From Actinomycetales bacterium Actino_02 (GTDB lineage: Bacteria > Actinomycetota > Actinomycetes > Propionibacteriales > Propionibacteriaceae), in contig LUYM01000030.1 in the NCBI GenBank assembly GCA_001603275.1, forward strand, positions 62,001 through 126,000: a stretch of 64,000 nucleotides of DNA, read 5' to 3'. Of the stretch, positions 50,892-58,878 are shown one piece after another (the first letter of the stretch is position 1; each line of letters begins with the position of its first letter). A model generated the notes under the pieces. The model saw only the letters and a program-made list of their open reading frames with translations. It was not told the DNA's origin and searched no databases. Made by a program: the position numbers and the translations under genes.

Positions 50892-51214
50892 CGATTCGAC
50901 CCGGCTCCCTTCCTGCCCGTGTCACCCGTTACCCACATGGTTGTCCACAGAATGTGTACGAGTACGCACGGCAGCGCACGGGGGTGAATCCGTGGCGGCT
51001 GTCCAGCAACTTAGCGACCGCTGAAGGACTTCGCAAACAGTTTTCAGAATTGGCCACAGCTTGACCGGCGTGTCGTCTGGACGCTGTGTGGAAAGTGGTC
51101 CGGTTTGCCCGTGATCGGGCCGTCCGCGTATCGTTGGACGGTCGCACCAGCGGCATCCGTGCGTCCAGGTGGGCGCATCAGCTTCGAGAACCTACCGAAT
51201 ATGGGAGCACTCGC
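50892..51214. promoter_or_regulatory. Divergent dnaA/rpmH control region
   Basis: This 323-base gap has no gene. A perfect DnaA box TTGTCCACA lies at 50941-50949, close to the dnaA start. TGTGGAAAG near 51086 and TTGGCCACA near 51052 are weaker matches. The rpmH side has CGTATCGTTGG as a possible -10 region. Some actinobacteria carry part of the origin here. Confidence 0.6.
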
Positions 51215-51352
51215 GTGAGCAAGCGCACTTTCCAGCCGAGCAACCGGCGTCGCAGCCGCACCCATGGCTTCCGTCTGCGGATGCGCACCCGTGCAGGGCG
51301 CGCCATCATTTCGGCTCGGCGCCGTCAGGGCCGCGCCCGTCTGGCCGGCTGA
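51215..51352 (+). CDS. rpmH: 50S ribosomal protein L34
   Basis: 45 residues, Arg/Lys-rich, [20 protein letters not shown] then [15 protein letters not shown], the invariant L34 pattern. It is part of the large ribosomal subunit. GTG start; GGGAGCA lies upstream. First gene of the rpmH-rnpA-yidD-yidC-jag-rsmG-parAB series. Confidence 0.97.
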   Translation: MSKRTFQPSNRRRSRTHGFRLRMRTRAGRAIISARRRQGRARLAG

Positions 51353-51363
51353 GCCGGCGGGCG

Positions 51364-51699
51364 GTGCTGCCTGCGCAGTCGCGACTTCGCCGTCCTGACG
51401 AGTTCCGCGACACCCTGCATCAGGGCGTCCGTTGTGGGCGCAGGAGCCTTGTGATGCACGTCCGTTCCAATGGGACCGACGGGTCGCGGGCGGGCTTTAT
51501 CGTGTCCAAGGCCGTGGGCAAGGCCGTCACCCGGAATCGGGTGAAGCGCCAATTGCGTCATTTGGCGGCCGCCGCTCTGCCGGTGACTCCGTCCGGCGTG
51601 GACGTCGTGGTCAGGGCGTTGCCGTCCTCGGTTGCGGGTGATCTCAGGGAAGACTTCGATACCGCGCTGCGCGACTGCCTGGGGAGACTGGCCTCATGA
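51364..51699 (+). CDS. rnpA: Ribonuclease P protein component
   Basis: 111 residues. It assists the RNase P RNA in maturing tRNA 5' ends. The RNR motif is SKAVGKAVTRNRVKRQLRHL. GTG start, 11 bases after the rpmH stop; a longer frame through rpmH is rejected. Overlaps yidD by 4 bases (ATGA). Confidence 0.95.
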   Translation: MLPAQSRLRRPDEFRDTLHQGVRCGRRSLVMHVRSNGTDGSRAGFIVSKAVGKAVTRNRVKRQLRHLAAAALPVTPSGVDVVVRALPSSVAGDLREDFDTALRDCLGRLAS

Positions 51700-51998
51700 G
51701 GTATGTCCTGATCGGCCTGTTGAAGGTCTATCGCGCGGTGATCTCCCCGCTGTACGGCAATGTCTGCAAGTACTACCCGTCCTGCTCGGCCTACGCCTTG
51801 GAAGCGGTGACGGTGCATGGCTCTGTGAAGGGAAGCTGGCTCGCGGCGCGTCGACTGCTGAGCTGCCACCCGTGGGCCGCCGGTGGGTACGACCCGGTTC
51901 CCGGAACTGAAGCTGCGGCGGCTTGGGCCGCTGAGCAGGCTGCTGCCTGCAACTGCACCAACGACGGCGCCCAGCGCGCCCGAGAGGCGACATGTTGA
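51696..51998 (+). CDS. yidD: YidD membrane protein insertion efficiency factor
   Basis: 100 residues. A small membrane-associated protein that aids YidC-dependent insertion. It has the YRAVISPLYGNVCKYYPSCS motif and SCHPW with the family's conserved Cys residues, then an Ala-rich tail. Overlaps rnpA by 4 and yidC by 7 bases, so all are probably co-translated. Confidence 0.95.
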   Translation: MRYVLIGLLKVYRAVISPLYGNVCKYYPSCSAYALEAVTVHGSVKGSWLAARRLLSCHPWAAGGYDPVPGTEAAAAWAAEQAAACNCTNDGAQRAREATC

Positions 51999-53080
51999 AC
52001 CTACTGTCTTTGATCCCACTGAGTTTGTGGGACGACTTCATGCGCATGCTGGACGCAATGATGCAGCCGCTCTACTGGGCGGTGTCCGGCGTGATGGTCG
52101 GCTTCCACTGGTTGCTGAGCTTTGTGTTCGACCCGAACTGGGGCGGCACCTGGGCACTGTCGATCGTGTTGCTCACCGTGGTGATCCGGACGCTGCTGAT
52201 CCCGCTGTTCGTGCGGCAGATCAACTCGGCGCGGAACATGCAGCTGCTGCAGCCCAAGCTCAAGGAGCTCAACGAGAAGTACGGCTCCGATCGGGAGAAG
52301 CTCGGTCAAGAGACCATGAAGCTGTACAAGGAGGAGGGCGTCAACCCGATGGCCTCCTGCATGCCGATCCTGCTGCAGATGCCGATCTTCATCGCGTTGT
52401 TCAACGTGCTGAACAGCGTGTCCCGCACGGTCGTGCCCGAGAACGCCACCGGCTACCTGCCGACCGTGCTGGGTCACTTCTTCCAGCAGGACGCCACCTT
52501 GGTGACGTCGCTGCAGAAGGCGACGATCTTCGGCGCGCACATCTCGCAGACCTTCCTGCCGATGACCAGCTTTGGCGCAACCCAGGTGGTGGCGCTGGTG
52601 CTGATCGTGCTGATGACCGGCGTGCTGTTCATCACCCAGATGCAGCTGATGCGCAAGAACATGCCGCCGGACGCCATGACCGGCCCGATGGCTCAGCAGC
52701 AGAAGATGATGCTGTACATGTTCCCGGCCATGTATGCCATCGGCGGCGTGAACATCCCGATCGGTGTGTTGGTCTACTGGTTGACCACCAACACCTGGAA
52801 CATGGGTCAGCAGTACATCCTGATCCACAACAACCCGGCCCCCGGTACCCCGGCCTATATCGACTGGGAAGAGCGGATGCGGGCCCGGGGCAAGGATCCC
52901 GACGAGATCGCAGCCAAGCGACGCGGTGCGTCCAAGCGGCCTGCGGCTGGCCCGGCCACGGTGGCCCGTCAGTCGACAGCTAGCGAGGGTGCTACGGCGT
53001 CGGAGGGTTCCGGCGTGCAGCGCCAGGTCGTCCAGCGGCAGCAGCCGCGGAAGAACGCCCGCGCCGCCCGGAAGAAGTGA
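51992..53080 (+). CDS. yidC: Membrane protein insertase YidC
   Basis: 362 residues, five membrane helices of the YidC/Oxa1 core without the large periplasmic domain of proteobacteria, as usual in Gram-positive bacteria. The core has WGGTWALSIVLLTVVIRTLL with its conserved Arg, and EGVNPMASCMPILLQMPIFI. The C-terminal 65 residues are basic and may bind ribosomes. It inserts proteins alone or with SecYEG. Confidence 0.96.
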   Translation: MLNLLSLIPLSLWDDFMRMLDAMMQPLYWAVSGVMVGFHWLLSFVFDPNWGGTWALSIVLLTVVIRTLLIPLFVRQINSARNMQLLQPKLKELNEKYGSDREKLGQETMKLYKEEGVNPMASCMPILLQMPIFIALFNVLNSVSRTVVPENATGYLPTVLGHFFQQDATLVTSLQKATIFGAHISQTFLPMTSFGATQVVALVLIVLMTGVLFITQMQLMRKNMPPDAMTGPMAQQQKMMLYMFPAMYAIGGVNIPIGVLVYWLTTNTWNMGQQYILIHNNPAPGTPAYIDWEERMRARGKDPDEIAAKRRGASKRPAAGPATVARQSTASEGATASEGSGVQRQVVQRQQPRKNARAARKK

Positions 53081-53108
53081 GCAGAGCCAGATGGAAGAGG
53101 AAGTTGCG

Positions 53109-53642
53109 ATGAGCGAAGAGAACAACGAGGTCGTGGTGGCGACCGAGGAGGATCAGGTCGAGGCCGCCGAGGGCCGGTCGAAGAAGGAGACCGCCCTGGA
53201 GAATGAGGGCGAGATCGCTGCGGACTACCTGGAGGAGTTGTTGGACATCGTCGATCTCGACGGTGACATCGACACCTTCATCGAGGGTGGTCGGGCGCAC
53301 GTGTCGATCCTGAATGGCTCTGAGGTGCTGGTTGGCCGGGACGGAGAGGTCCTGGAGGCTTTGCAGGAGCTGGCCCGGCTGGCGGTGATGACCGAGACCG
53401 GTCATCGCAGCCGACTGATGCTCGACATCGCCGGCCACCGGGAGACCCGGCGGACGGCGCTGCAGGAGTTGGCGGCCGACGCGGTCAACGAGGTCAAGGA
53501 GTCCGGGGAGCCAGTACGGCTCTCCCCGATGAACCCGTTCGAGCGGAAGATCGTCCACGACGCCGTTGCGGCAGCCGGCCTGATCAGCGAGTCCGAGGGC
53601 GAGGAGCCACAGCGCCGCGTTGTGGTGCTGCCCAAGGCGTGA
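53109..53642 (+). CDS. jag: Jag/KhpB RNA-binding protein (KH and R3H domains)
   Basis: 177 residues. An acidic N-terminus (about 1-45) replaces the Jag_N domain of firmicutes. A KH-II domain (about 50-110) and an R3H domain (SRLMLDIAGHRETR and the following region) bind single-stranded nucleic acids; relatives control cell division and elongation. Start chosen at the ATG with AGAGGAAG 6 bases upstream, not the ATG six codons earlier. Its stop overlaps the rsmG start (GTGA). Confidence 0.92.
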   Translation: MSEENNEVVVATEEDQVEAAEGRSKKETALENEGEIAADYLEELLDIVDLDGDIDTFIEGGRAHVSILNGSEVLVGRDGEVLEALQELARLAVMTETGHRSRLMLDIAGHRETRRTALQELAADAVNEVKESGEPVRLSPMNPFERKIVHDAVAAAGLISESEGEEPQRRVVVLPKA

Positions 53643-54265
53643 ACACTGACCCGTCGGCCCACTTCGGGCCGGCCTCTCAGTCGATAAGGCAATATGTCGA
53701 GATATTGTCTTCAAGGGGCATTGAGTGGGGTCTTCTGGGTCCGCGCGAGGGTGATCGGCTCTGGGACCGGCACATCCTGAACAGTGTGGCGGTGGCCTCG
53801 CTGATCCCGGAAGGTGCGACGGTGGTGGACGTGGGGTCCGGCGCCGGGCTGCCCGGCTTGCCGTTGGCGCTGTTCCGCCCGGATGTGATGATGACCCTCC
53901 TGGAGTCGCTGCTTCGCCGATCGGAGTTCCTACAGCTTGCGGTGGATGAGTTGGGCCTGCAGGACCGGGTGCGCGTGGTGCGTGCGCGGGCCGAGGAGCA
54001 CCGGGAGTGCTATCAGGTGGTGACGGCGCGCGCGGTCGCTCCGCTGGAGCGTCTTGTCGGGTGGTGCGAGCCGCTGATGGAACGAGGCGGAGCACTACTG
54101 GCCTTGAAGGGCTCGAGTGCCGCAGACGAACTGGCTGCTTCGGCGGACGCTCTGAGTGTGCGCGGACTGACTGGCGTGGTGCACGAGTTGGCCGTGCCAG
54201 GTACCGATGAGGTGACCTGGGCTGTGGAGATCCGGCGCCGCCGTGACCGCCACCCCTTATCCTGA
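53639..54265 (+). CDS. rsmG: 16S rRNA (guanine-527-N7) methyltransferase
   Basis: 208 residues. RsmG methylates G527 of 16S rRNA with S-adenosylmethionine. The SAM motif is VVDVGSGAGLPGLPLALFRP, preceded by DRLWDRHILNS and followed by VVTARAVAPLERL, all family-specific. GTG start overlapping jag. A parS site starts directly after its stop codon. Confidence 0.95.
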   Translation: MNTDPSAHFGPASQSIRQYVEILSSRGIEWGLLGPREGDRLWDRHILNSVAVASLIPEGATVVDVGSGAGLPGLPLALFRPDVMMTLLESLLRRSEFLQLAVDELGLQDRVRVVRARAEEHRECYQVVTARAVAPLERLVGWCEPLMERGGALLALKGSSAADELAASADALSVRGLTGVVHELAVPGTDEVTWAVEIRRRRDRHPLS

Positions 54266-54281
54266 TGTTTCACGTGAAACC
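54266..54281. promoter_or_regulatory. parS centromere site 1
   Basis: TGTTTCACGTGAAACC matches the bacterial parS consensus (TGTTTCACGTGAAACA) at 15 of 16 bases. It lies between rsmG and parA. ParB binds here and spreads to organise the origin. Confidence 0.95.
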
Positions 54282-54301
54282 CGCTGGTCAGTTGGAGTGT
54301 G

Positions 54302-55231
54302 ATGACTATCAAGCCGCCTGAGGCGCCGCGTCGGATTGCGTTCGAGGGGCCGGAAGATCCCACGGAGTCGCCCGACGAGCCGGACGATCTGGACGCGCCC
54401 GTTTCACGTGAAACAACGCTCCCCCGGCCGGCTCGGACTCGAACCTTCGTGATCGCCAATCAGAAGGGCGGCGTCGGCAAGACCACGACGGCGGTGAACA
54501 TCGCCACCGCATTGGCGCTCGGCGGCCTTGAGGTGCTGGTCGTCGACTTGGACCCGCAGGGCAATGCGTCCACTGCTCTCGGTATCGAGCATCACGAAGG
54601 CATCCAAGGTACCTACGAAGTTCTCACCGCCGGTGCAGCCATCGCGGAGTTGGCGCAGGCGTCCCCGGAGGCCGAGGGGCTGTGGGTGTTGCCGGCCACC
54701 ATCGATCTTGCTGGGGCCGAAATCGGGCTGGTCAACACCCCGGCGCGCGAAAGCCGCCTCCTCCATGCCCTGCGCGACTACTTCACTGTGCGCACCCCGG
54801 ACTACATCTTCATTGACTGCCCGCCGTCACTGGGGCTGCTCACCCTCAATGCCCTCGTGGCAGCCACCGAGATTCTGATCCCGATCCAGTGCGAGTACTA
54901 CGCGCTGGAGGGCGTCACTCAGCTCCTGCGCACGATCAACCTGGTCAAGGGATCGATGAACGACCAGCTGTACTTGTCCACGGTCCTGCTCACCATGTTC
55001 GACGGGCGCACCCGATTGGCCACCCAGGTCTCGGCGGAGGTGCGCAAACACTTCGCCGATCAGACGCTGCAGGCGGTGATTCCCCGCTCGGTGCGAGTAT
55101 CCGAAGCGCCGAGCTACGGACAGACAGTTCTCACCTACCATCCGTCGTCGGCCGGAGCGCAGGCCTACTTCCAGGCTGCAACCGAAATCGCCCAGCGTGG
55201 GGCAGAGGGCGAAGAGGAGCACACCGCATGA
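54302..55231 (+). CDS. parA: Chromosome partitioning ATPase ParA
   Basis: 309 residues (counting from this ATG). A deviant-Walker ATPase that moves ParB-bound origins. The P-loop is KGGVGKTTTAVN (about residue 56), with DLDPQGNAST and DCPPSLGLLTLNAL (switch regions). An acidic, Pro-rich N-terminal extension of about 45 residues is typical of actinobacteria and encodes parS site 2. GGAG lies 4 bases before this ATG; the GTG immediately before is too close. Overlaps parB by 4 bases. Confidence 0.95.
   Translation: MTIKPPEAPRRIAFEGPEDPTESPDEPDDLDAPVSRETTLPRPARTRTFVIANQKGGVGKTTTAVNIATALALGGLEVLVVDLDPQGNASTALGIEHHEGIQGTYEVLTAGAAIAELAQASPEAEGLWVLPATIDLAGAEIGLVNTPARESRLLHALRDYFTVRTPDYIFIDCPPSLGLLTLNALVAATEILIPIQCEYYALEGVTQLLRTINLVKGSMNDQLYLSTVLLTMFDGRTRLATQVSAEVRKHFADQTLQAVIPRSVRVSEAPSYGQTVLTYHPSSAGAQAYFQAATEIAQRGAEGEEEHTA
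54400..54415. promoter_or_regulatory. parS centromere site 2, inside parA
   Basis: CGTTTCACGTGAAACA matches parS at 15 of 16 bases. It lies in the parA reading frame and is translated as the PVSRET stretch of the N-terminal extension. Confidence 0.93.
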
Positions 55232-56133
55232 ACGCACAACCGAAGCGGACGGGTTTGGGGCGCGGTCTTGGTGATCTGCTCCAACGCACCGACCCAGAAC
55301 TAGCTCACGGCGCCGAGGCGAGCGCCCCGGTGGTCGCCGAGCCGCAGGGAGCCCACTTCGCTGAGCTGCCGCTGGATGCCATCACTCCGAACCCGCGCCA
55401 GCCGCGCACGAACTTCGACGCGGACGCGCTGGCCGAGCTGGTCGGCTCGATCAAGGAAGTCGGGCTGCTGCAGCCTGTCGTGGTGCGTCCGCTCGGCTCA
55501 GGGCACTACGAGCTGGTGATGGGCGAACGCCGCTGGCGAGCCTCCCGAGAGGCCGGGCTCACTGTGATCCCCGCCATCGTCCGCCGCACCGAAGACGCCG
55601 ACCTACTCCGGGACGCCCTTCTGGAAAACCTGCATCGGGCGCAGCTGAACCCGCTGGAAGAGGCGGCGGCCTACCAGCAGATGCTCAGCGACTTCGGCTG
55701 CACGCAGGAAGAGCTCTCGGTACGGATCAAGCGATCGCGCCCGCAGATCTCCAACACAATTCGTCTGCTGCAGCTGCCGGCCCCAGTCCAGCGTCGAGTG
55801 GCAGCCGGTGTGCTCAGCGCCGGCCACGCCCGCGCGCTGCTGGCGCTGCCGGACAGTGATCAGATTGAGCATCTGGCCACGCGCATCGTCGCCGAAGGGA
55901 TGTCGGTGCGGGCGGTGGAGGAGTTGGTGGCCCTCGGCGAGGGCGGGCCCAAACGAGCGCCGCGCAGTCAGCGAATCGCCGAACCCACGCCGGAGGCAAC
56001 CCGAGTCGCAAACGAGTTGGCCGAGAGGCTCGACACGAGGGTGACCGTCACTCCCGGACGCGGTCGCGGCAAGGTCGTCATCGAGTTCGCCGACCAGGCC
56101 GATCTCGAGCGCATTGCCGATCTATTGCTTTAG
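55228..56133 (+). CDS. parB: Chromosome partitioning protein ParB
   Basis: 301 residues. A CTP-binding, parS-specific clamp. The N-terminal RTGLGRGLGDLL segment binds ParA, the ParB/Srx domain has PNPRQPRTNFD and GERRWRAS (CTP pocket), the central helix-turn-helix has QEELSVRIKRSRPQISNTIR, and the C-terminal dimer domain ends the protein. It overlaps parA, so the two form an operon acting on the two parS sites just upstream. Confidence 0.97.
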   Translation: MNAQPKRTGLGRGLGDLLQRTDPELAHGAEASAPVVAEPQGAHFAELPLDAITPNPRQPRTNFDADALAELVGSIKEVGLLQPVVVRPLGSGHYELVMGERRWRASREAGLTVIPAIVRRTEDADLLRDALLENLHRAQLNPLEEAAAYQQMLSDFGCTQEELSVRIKRSRPQISNTIRLLQLPAPVQRRVAAGVLSAGHARALLALPDSDQIEHLATRIVAEGMSVRAVEELVALGEGGPKRAPRSQRIAEPTPEATRVANELAERLDTRVTVTPGRGRGKVVIEFADQADLERIADLLL

Positions 56134-56135
56134 CT

Positions 56136-56714
56136 CTATATCGACATATAGCTATTGCTGACCGGCAGCTCCAGGCGGTCGACCGTGAAGGGCAGCGGTG
56201 GATAGCTCTCTCCCCGGCTGACCACGCGGAAGCCGAGCCGGGCGTACCACTGGCTCAGCCGCAGATTCTCCGCGACGATGCCAATGCGCAATGTGTCGGC
56301 TCCATCAGCGGCCGCGCACTCGGCCGCAGCCCGGATCAGCGCCTCACCGATCCCTCGGTGCCGGAACTCAGGGATCACTGCCAGGTGACGCAACTCCCAG
56401 CACCCCTCTCGACGACGGGACGGCCCGGCGAAGGCGCAGCCGACCAGAGCTGCGTCCACCTCGACGCCGAGCAGCTGAGCGGGCCGCGCCACCGCCCGGG
56501 CGACGTCACCGACGTCCCAATAGACGGGGTAGTGCGGGTTGTTCTCGGCAGTGATGCCGAACTGCTCCCGGACGCTCTCAAAGCCCGCGTGTAGTACCGC
56601 CACCACCTCTGCATAGCGCGAAGAGCCTGGTCGCAGGATCTCCAGGCCAGCGGCGTCCCCTGCCGAGTGTTCGGGACCCGGCTTCGACGCCGTCGCGGGC
56701 AATGCATCGTCCAT
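56136..56714 (-). CDS. GNAT family N-acetyltransferase
   Basis: 192 residues. The acetyl-CoA-binding motif A reads LRHLAVIPEFRHRGIGEALI, followed by LRLSQWYARLGFRVVSRG, the standard GNAT core. The acceptor is unknown. The first 25 residues are likely disordered. Strong Shine-Dalgarno (GGAGG) supports this ATG. Its stop codon is 3 bases from the convergent parB stop, inside an AT-rich CTATAT-CGAC-ATATAG dyad. Confidence 0.9.
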   Translation of the reverse strand: MDDALPATASKPGPEHSAGDAAGLEILRPGSSRYAEVVAVLHAGFESVREQFGITAENNPHYPVYWDVGDVARAVARPAQLLGVEVDAALVGCAFAGPSRRREGCWELRHLAVIPEFRHRGIGEALIRAAAECAAADGADTLRIGIVAENLRLSQWYARLGFRVVSRGESYPPLPFTVDRLELPVSNSYMSI

Positions 56715-56842
56715 ACTGATCGCCTCCGTCCGCCTCCAGAGCGTAGCCAGCCGGGGCGGGCGCACCCGCACAGTTCGGCCCGTGGCGTCCGGACGCCTAA
56801 TATGAACAGTGCCCCATGGCTCGGCCTCACCGATGGAGTCAG

Positions 56843-57388
56843 ATGCGCAACCTCGCCCCGGTCACCTCCACAGACCTGGCCTCCCTGGCCTGCCCGTACT
56901 GTGGCACGGCCGTGTCCGAGGACGAGGAATGGGTGGACACGTCCACACAGGCCTGGGGCCTGTGTGGCTGGCGGGTGCCTGGAGCCCACGGCACCGACGC
57001 GCTGATCCTGCTCACCCCGAGCATCGAACCGACATCGGCCCTGATCAAGCGGCTGTGGGTGGCACCGGGGGCGACCGGGCGAGGCCTGGGCAAGCGGCTG
57101 ATCCAGGGCAGTGCGGCCAATCTGACCCGCAGCTCCATCACGGCGATCCTCAGCCGCGGCTCCCGAACGCACGTCAGCTGCGCCAGCCCGCCCCGAGACT
57201 TCCTGCGTGAGGTCGGCTTCACTCGACAGCTGGACGAACGCCTCTACCGACTCGACCTGAACCGGGCAGTCTCCACCCGCAACCCATTGCAGACTCTGCT
57301 GGACAGGGTCGCCCAAGTACTACAGCCCGGACCGGGCGAGCCGGCCGCCGGTGGCCTCAGCCCGCGAGCCATGCGTCGCGGGGAGTAG
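56843..57388 (+). CDS. GNAT-like acetyltransferase domain protein
   Basis: 181 residues. A GNAT core is suggested by IKRLWVAPGATGRGLGKRLI (motif A) and the later FLREVGFTRQLDERLYRLDL. The N-terminal part has a Cys pair, CPYCG, like a half zinc site. GGAGT lies 6 bases before the chosen ATG; an in-frame ATG 27 bases upstream is less likely. Substrate unknown. Confidence 0.75.
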   Translation: MRNLAPVTSTDLASLACPYCGTAVSEDEEWVDTSTQAWGLCGWRVPGAHGTDALILLTPSIEPTSALIKRLWVAPGATGRGLGKRLIQGSAANLTRSSITAILSRGSRTHVSCASPPRDFLREVGFTRQLDERLYRLDLNRAVSTRNPLQTLLDRVAQVLQPGPGEPAAGGLSPRAMRRGE

Positions 57389-57400
57389 CGGCCGGACGAC

Positions 57401-57724
57401 TCAGAGGTACTCTTCGAGCGCCCTGAGCAGCGTCGACTTCGGCTTAGCGCCGGTGAAGGACTTCACCACTTCACCGCCGACGAACACCTGGACGGTGGGT
57501 AGCCCGAGCACGCCCTGCTGCAGCGGGACCTGCGGGTTCACGTTGGTGTCCATCTTCACGAAGGTGATCTTGTCGGAGTACTCGCCGGCCAGCTCGTCCA
57601 GGATCGGCGAGAGCTGACGGCAAGGCGCGCACCAGTCGGCCCAGTAGTCGACGACTACCGGCTTGGTGGACTTCAGGACCACCTCGGCGAAGGTGGAATC
57701 GGTGACATCAGCGACGGCGGACAT
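57401..57724 (-). CDS. trxA: Thioredoxin
   Basis: 107 residues, full thioredoxin. The redox site is DWCAPCRQL (CAPC, about residues 32-35), with the cis-Pro region LGLPTVQVF. It reduces protein disulfides in the cytosol using electrons from TrxB. It follows trxB after 9 bases with GGAGCTC as ribosome site, so both are under the trxB promoter. Confidence 0.96.
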   Translation of the reverse strand: MSAVADVTDSTFAEVVLKSTKPVVVDYWADWCAPCRQLSPILDELAGEYSDKITFVKMDTNVNPQVPLQQGVLGLPTVQVFVGGEVVKSFTGAKPKSTLLRALEEYL

Positions 57725-57733
57725 GCGGAGCTC

Positions 57734-58705
57734 CTAGGCGTTCGAGTTGGCGCTAGCCAGGCTAGCGGAGGCATCAGACAGAGTCGCCAGGTAGCGCTCT
57801 GCATCCAAAGCTGCGGCGCAACCAGTGCCGGCGGCGGTGATCGCCTGCCGGTAGGTGTGGTCAACCAGGTCGCCACAAGCGAAAACACCGTCAAGATTGG
57901 TGCGGGTGCTCGGCGCGGCCACCTTCACGTAGCCGGCTTCATCCACCTCGACCTGGCCCCGGACGATCTCCGAGCGCGGATCGTGACCGATGGCCACGAA
58001 CAGCCCATCCGCAGCCAGCGAGCGGGTCTCGCCGGTGACGGTGTCGGCCAGCGTGATCGAGTTCAGGGACTGCTCACCGACCAGACCGACGATCTGAGAG
58101 TTCCAGGCGAACCGGATCTTCGGATCGGACATCGCACGCTCGACCATGATCTTCGACCCACGCAGCTCATCGCGGCGGTGGATCAGCGTGACCGACTTGG
58201 CGAACCGGGTCAGGAAGGTGGCCTCCTCAAGAGCGGAGTCGCCACCACCGACCACGGCGATGTCCTTGTCACGGAAGAAGAAGCCGTCGCAGGTCGCACA
58301 CCAGGAGACACCGCGCCCGGAGAGCCGATCCTCATCGGCCAGGCCCAGCCGGCGATAGCCGGAGCCCATGGCCAAGATGACGGCCTTGCTCTGGTAGACG
58401 GTGCCCTCGGAGTCGGTGACCGACTTTACAGCGCCGGTCAGCTCGACCGCTGCCACGTCATCGGTGATGATCTCGGTGCCGAACTTCTCAGCCTGAGCGC
58501 GCATGTTGAACATCAGATCGGGGCCCATCACGCCCTCCGGGAACCCCGGATAGTTCTCGACCTCGGTGGTGTTCATCAGGGCGCCACCAGCGGTGAGCGC
58601 ACCTTCAAACAGCAGGGGACGCAGCCCGGCGCGGGCGGTGTAGATCGCCGCGGCATAGCCGGACGGGCCGGAGCCGACAATGATGACTTCGCGAATCTCG
58701 GACAT
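57734..58705 (-). CDS. trxB: Thioredoxin reductase
   Basis: 323 residues. FAD/NADPH flavoenzyme that reduces thioredoxin. FAD motif VGSGPSGYAAAIYTARAGL, redox CATCDG, NADPH motif VVGGGDSALEEATFL and the C-terminal FAD motif VFACGDLVDH are all present. A sigma-R-type promoter lies about 60 bases upstream (58766-58791), so the operon is probably induced by thiol oxidation. Confidence 0.97.
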   Translation of the reverse strand: MSEIREVIIVGSGPSGYAAAIYTARAGLRPLLFEGALTAGGALMNTTEVENYPGFPEGVMGPDLMFNMRAQAEKFGTEIITDDVAAVELTGAVKSVTDSEGTVYQSKAVILAMGSGYRRLGLADEDRLSGRGVSWCATCDGFFFRDKDIAVVGGGDSALEEATFLTRFAKSVTLIHRRDELRGSKIMVERAMSDPKIRFAWNSQIVGLVGEQSLNSITLADTVTGETRSLAADGLFVAIGHDPRSEIVRGQVEVDEAGYVKVAAPSTRTNLDGVFACGDLVDHTYRQAITAAGTGCAAALDAERYLATLSDASASLASANSNA

Positions 58706-58765
58706 GGTTCCTCAACAGGTTCTCGGACGCCTCACTCTAGCTGGGACGCCCCGGCATGCAGCTGT

Positions 58766-58791
58766 AACCACGACGGCCGCGGTCGCATTCC
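58766..58791 (-). promoter_or_regulatory. Sigma-R (SigH)-type promoter of trxB-trxA
   Basis: On the minus strand GGAAT is followed by exactly 18 bases and then GTT, the textbook consensus of the disulfide-stress sigma factor SigR of Streptomyces (SigH of Mycobacterium). That it sits upstream of trxBA, a classic member of that regulon, makes the call strong. The sigma factor gene itself is not in the window. Confidence 0.85.
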
Positions 58792-58826
58792 CTATACCCC
58801 AGGGTGGTATGCAACCGCGGCCGTCG
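58771..58826. terminator. Strong hairpin between the beta-helix gene and trxB
   Basis: A perfect 13-bp inverted repeat (CGACGGCCGCGGT and its complement) encloses an inner stem (ATACC/GGTAT). It can end the transcript of the beta-helix gene. It also overlaps the -35 element and spacer of the trxB promoter, so termination and promoter share bases. No T-run follows. Confidence 0.55.
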
Positions 58827-58878
58827 ACGGATTCCGACCGGGCCAGAGGGTCCCCACTCTCCGGCCCAGCCAGAGGCT

